A stretch of 64,000 nt of DNA from Pedobacter miscanthi (GTDB lineage Bacteria; Bacteroidota; Bacteroidia; Sphingobacteriales; Sphingobacteriaceae): assembly GCF_003315595.1 (NCBI RefSeq), contig NZ_QNQU01000017.1:1-64000 (forward strand). The letters run 5' to 3'. The position numbers and the translations under genes are program-made. A model generated the notes under the pieces. That model was not told the origin of the DNA, did no database searches, and worked only from the letters and a program-made list of their open reading frames with translations. Of the stretch, positions 62,011 through 64,000 are shown piece by piece (positions within the stretch are counted from its first letter, which is position 1; the number at the start of each line of letters is the position of its first letter).

Positions 62011-63291
62011 TTATATTTCTGCGAGTATTTTTTCTGCTGATCTGGAAGGGATGGTAGCAGGTTGTTTCGCCAGACTTTTCTCCGGCTTTTTACTCTTTTT
62101 CTTAAACTTCCGGCCATACCATACCAGGAATCCTGTAATTGGTAAACTGGCGCCAATAAGTGAAGCCAGGAAAGCCAGCACCTTACCCGGAAACCCCAGG
62201 ATACTGCCTACATGGATATCGTAATTCATTTTTCGCAGTTTCTGGCCAAACGAGGCTTGTGCATATTCTACCGAATAGGCATCCTGTCGCTTTAACTCTT
62301 TCAGGCTATGTTGATCAAAAGTGTAACCCTGGCTATTATAAAACTGCCCTTTATTGGGATAAACGGTGATGTTGATGGCGGCTTTAGCGTCTGCCGTATC
62401 GGCAAAACTGTAATAAAAACCCATCGATTTAGGGTGGCGGGCAATTACCTGTTCCCAGGCCATGTCCATCGCTTTTTCAGGCGCATAACCCTTTCCTTTT
62501 AAGGTGGAGTCTGAATCTAAACGCTTGTATTCTGCCAGCTTATCGCCACCTGATGTAACCCAGTACATGCCCTCACTATACCATTTAATACCATACACCA
62601 TTCCCGTAAGGGCTATTGCCGCCAGGAACAGTAAGGCATAAAAGCCAAGTACGTTGTGCAGGTCGAGGTTTACCCGTTTAAAAGATGCACCCCATTTAAT
62701 CTTAAAACTCTTATCACGGGTTGATTTATTCCATTTCTTAGGGTACCACCAGATCAACCCGGTGATGAGCAGAACTACGAAAATCATAGTACCGTAGTTA
62801 ACAATTGGTCGCCCTATTGCTGAAGGCATCCATAGAAAACGGTGCCCATTTAAAATAAACCTGAAGAAATCTGATTCACCCGGTTTATGCTCCTCGGTAC
62901 TAACCACCTCGCCCGTGTAAGGATTCACTTTCAGGATGGTATTTCCGGTACGGCGATCCCGCGGGCCCGCATTGGCCGCCCTTAAATTTAAGTTGATGGC
63001 CCTGCCTTGCTGATAATTGGCGTACGACGGCACTTTCTCCGGGTACAGCTTCGCAGCTATGTGAATCAACTCGGAGGGTTTAACCACAGGTTTGTCCTGC
63101 CAGGCTATTTTGGTTTCAGGTTCCAGCAAACCGGTAATTTCTTCATTAAATACCCAAATGCAGCCGGTAAGGCACACCACCAGCACAATGACACCCGATA
63201 TCAAACCTAACCACAAGTGCAGCCAGTTATTAATGCGCTTAAAAGGCGTGTCCTTTTGCTTCTTCTTTCCCGTATTTTGCTTCTTCGTCAT
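62011..63291 (-). CDS. PepSY-associated transmembrane protein (iron-uptake associated)
   Basis: This 426-residue protein has four transmembrane helices (about 25-45, 165-185, 215-235 and 365-390) and periplasmic PepSY-like regions. The N-terminal block NNWLHLWLGLISGVIVLVVCLTGCIWVF and the later DLHNVLGFYALLFLAAIALTGMVYG carry the His residues typical of this family. A C-terminal basic tail is present. PepSY_TM proteins are commonly encoded next to siderophore receptors, and some are proposed to reduce ferric siderophores. It lies 28 bp downstream of a receptor gene on the same strand. Confidence 0.9.
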   Translation of the reverse strand: MTKKQNTGKKKQKDTPFKRINNWLHLWLGLISGVIVLVVCLTGCIWVFNEEITGLLEPETKIAWQDKPVVKPSELIHIAAKLYPEKVPSYANYQQGRAINLNLRAANAGPRDRRTGNTILKVNPYTGEVVSTEEHKPGESDFFRFILNGHRFLWMPSAIGRPIVNYGTMIFVVLLITGLIWWYPKKWNKSTRDKSFKIKWGASFKRVNLDLHNVLGFYALLFLAAIALTGMVYGIKWYSEGMYWVTSGGDKLAEYKRLDSDSTLKGKGYAPEKAMDMAWEQVIARHPKSMGFYYSFADTADAKAAINITVYPNKGQFYNSQGYTFDQHSLKELKRQDAYSVEYAQASFGQKLRKMNYDIHVGSILGFPGKVLAFLASLIGASLPITGFLVWYGRKFKKKSKKPEKSLAKQPATIPSRSAEKILAEI

Positions 63292-63319
63292 TGTACCTGT
63301 TTTTATTGATCAGCTATGC

Positions 63320-64000
63320 TTATTTAAACCTGTAGGTAATGCTCAATCGTGCATTGCGCGGAACCTCATAGATATAGGTATAGTACGAAACAGATGTTGC
63401 CGTTTCAGTTGCCAGCTTGGTATATGATCCCTGAGTCAGCAACCTGCGATCCAATAGGTTGTTAACTACCGCTGAAACAGTTATTTTACCTTTTTCATAA
63501 GAAACACCTGCATCAAAACGGTAATAAGCAGGTAACATCAATGGAACAGAAGTTGATCCCGCATAACGGTCAAGTTGAATCTGGTAACCCGCGCTCAATC
63601 CGAAACCGTTTAACAAAGCCCCTTGTTTCTGGTAGCGGTAAGATAACCAGCCATTGGTAATGTGCTTGGCAGAGTTAGGGGTGTGCCTGCCTACCAGTTC
63701 TGGTTTAGCATCTTCACTTACCGTAGCATCGGTGAGCGCATAATTTAGTACCAGGTTTAATCCACGGGTAATTTCCCCGTTTATATCCAGTTCAATACCT
63801 TTTGAGATAACACCTCCCAGTTGGATCTGCGCATTTGGATTCGCAGCCAGGTGAGCCGGATCCAGGTCGGCAGTTAATACATTTTTCTTTTTGATGCGGA
63901 AAGCTGCAGCCGTAACGTTCCATCTGCCATCAAAGAAATCCTTTTTCAAACCCAGTTCGATGTTATTACCGCGGATCGGTTTGAAAGGTTCTCCGGCATA
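63320..64000 (-). CDS. TonB-dependent siderophore receptor, C-terminal part (runs off the window)
   Basis: The C-terminal 226 residues of a beta-barrel receptor are visible. The reading frame is open to the window edge and begins YAGEPFKPIRGNNIELGLKKDFF, which is the middle of a barrel strand. The start lies beyond 64000. Features: LGGVISKGIELDINGEITRGLNLVLNYA, a TNGWLSYRYQKQGALLNGFGLSAGYQIQLDRY block, and the terminal SITYRFK with a C-terminal aromatic strand. The pattern RGNNIELG and GIELDINGEI is typical of siderophore receptors (FhuA/FoxA-like). Co-directional with the PepSY gene. Confidence 0.9.
   Translation of the reverse strand, partial: YAGEPFKPIRGNNIELGLKKDFFDGRWNVTAAAFRIKKKNVLTADLDPAHLAANPNAQIQLGGVISKGIELDINGEITRGLNLVLNYALTDATVSEDAKPELVGRHTPNSAKHITNGWLSYRYQKQGALLNGFGLSAGYQIQLDRYAGSTSVPLMLPAYYRFDAGVSYEKGKITVSAVVNNLLDRRLLTQGSYTKLATETATSVSYYTYIYEVPRNARLSITYRFK

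Overview
The window is chromosomal DNA of a Bacteroidota bacterium, most likely Sphingobacteriaceae (Pedobacter-like). Support comes from SusC/SusD-type genes, CarboxypepD_reg-like outer-membrane receptors, many AraC, Crp/Fnr and LytTR regulators, the Bacteroidota-type ArgA-like acetyltransferase, A+T-rich spacers with few Shine-Dalgarno sites, and many interspersed palindromic repeats. The assignment is inferred from gene content, not from a search.

Layout. 1-220: the 3' end of a 5S rRNA gene, a terminator, then a 5'-truncated second copy of the 5S 3' half with its own terminator. 0.7-6.7 kb: a subtilisin-like protease, a three-gene envelope glycan operon on the minus strand (GT87, GT2, polysaccharide deacetylase), and a predicted membrane-anchored regulator. 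6.9-15.4 kb: a SusC/SusD locus with an unrecognised 800-residue secreted protein carrying an internal duplication, and an MFS transporter. 15.6-21.6 kb: PI-PLC-like lipoprotein, HD-domain protein, AraC/gamma-glutamylcyclotransferase pair, Crp-type regulator, and an ArgA-like/ArgE-like pair. 21.6-22.1 kb: a dense repeat field. 22.3-30.0 kb: a kdp potassium operon (26-aa microprotein, kdpF, kdpA, kdpB, kdpC, porin, small membrane protein, KdpD N-terminal module) whose gaps hold palindromic or duplicated elements and which has no histidine kinase or KdpE here. 30.2-42.5 kb: short-chain dehydrogenases, small regulators, DinB, an FAD monooxygenase, a 0.6-kb A-B-A-B-A tandem repeat, and an AraC/GyrI-like pair. 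42.8-46.4 kb: a LytS/LytR-type two-component system whose kinase gene begins as a thioredoxin-like secreted domain and is cut by one in-frame TAG. 46.5-53.3 kb: GH43/ricin-type lectin lipoprotein, TonB-dependent outer-membrane protein, acetyltransferase, and an AraC/deaminase pair. 53.4-60.4 kb: a PPOX-type flavoprotein, then an AraC regulator divergent from a tight operon of an aldo/keto reductase and five predicted exported proteins (SnoaL-like, two alpha/beta hydrolases, a double-CMD protein, a cupin). 60.7-64.0 kb: a small membrane protein, MarC, a PepSY protein, and the 3' end of a TonB-dependent receptor that runs off the window.

How the genes work together. The susCD locus looks like a complete uptake chain: outer-membrane import, a secreted processing or binding protein, and inner-membrane import, with a candidate membrane regulator divergent to it. 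The kdp operon supplies high-affinity K+ uptake. The 55.7-60.4 kb operon looks like an envelope-located degradation or detoxification module under its divergent AraC regulator. The last two genes form an iron (siderophore) uptake and reduction pair.

No tRNA genes, CRISPR arrays, prophage or transposase genes were recognised.
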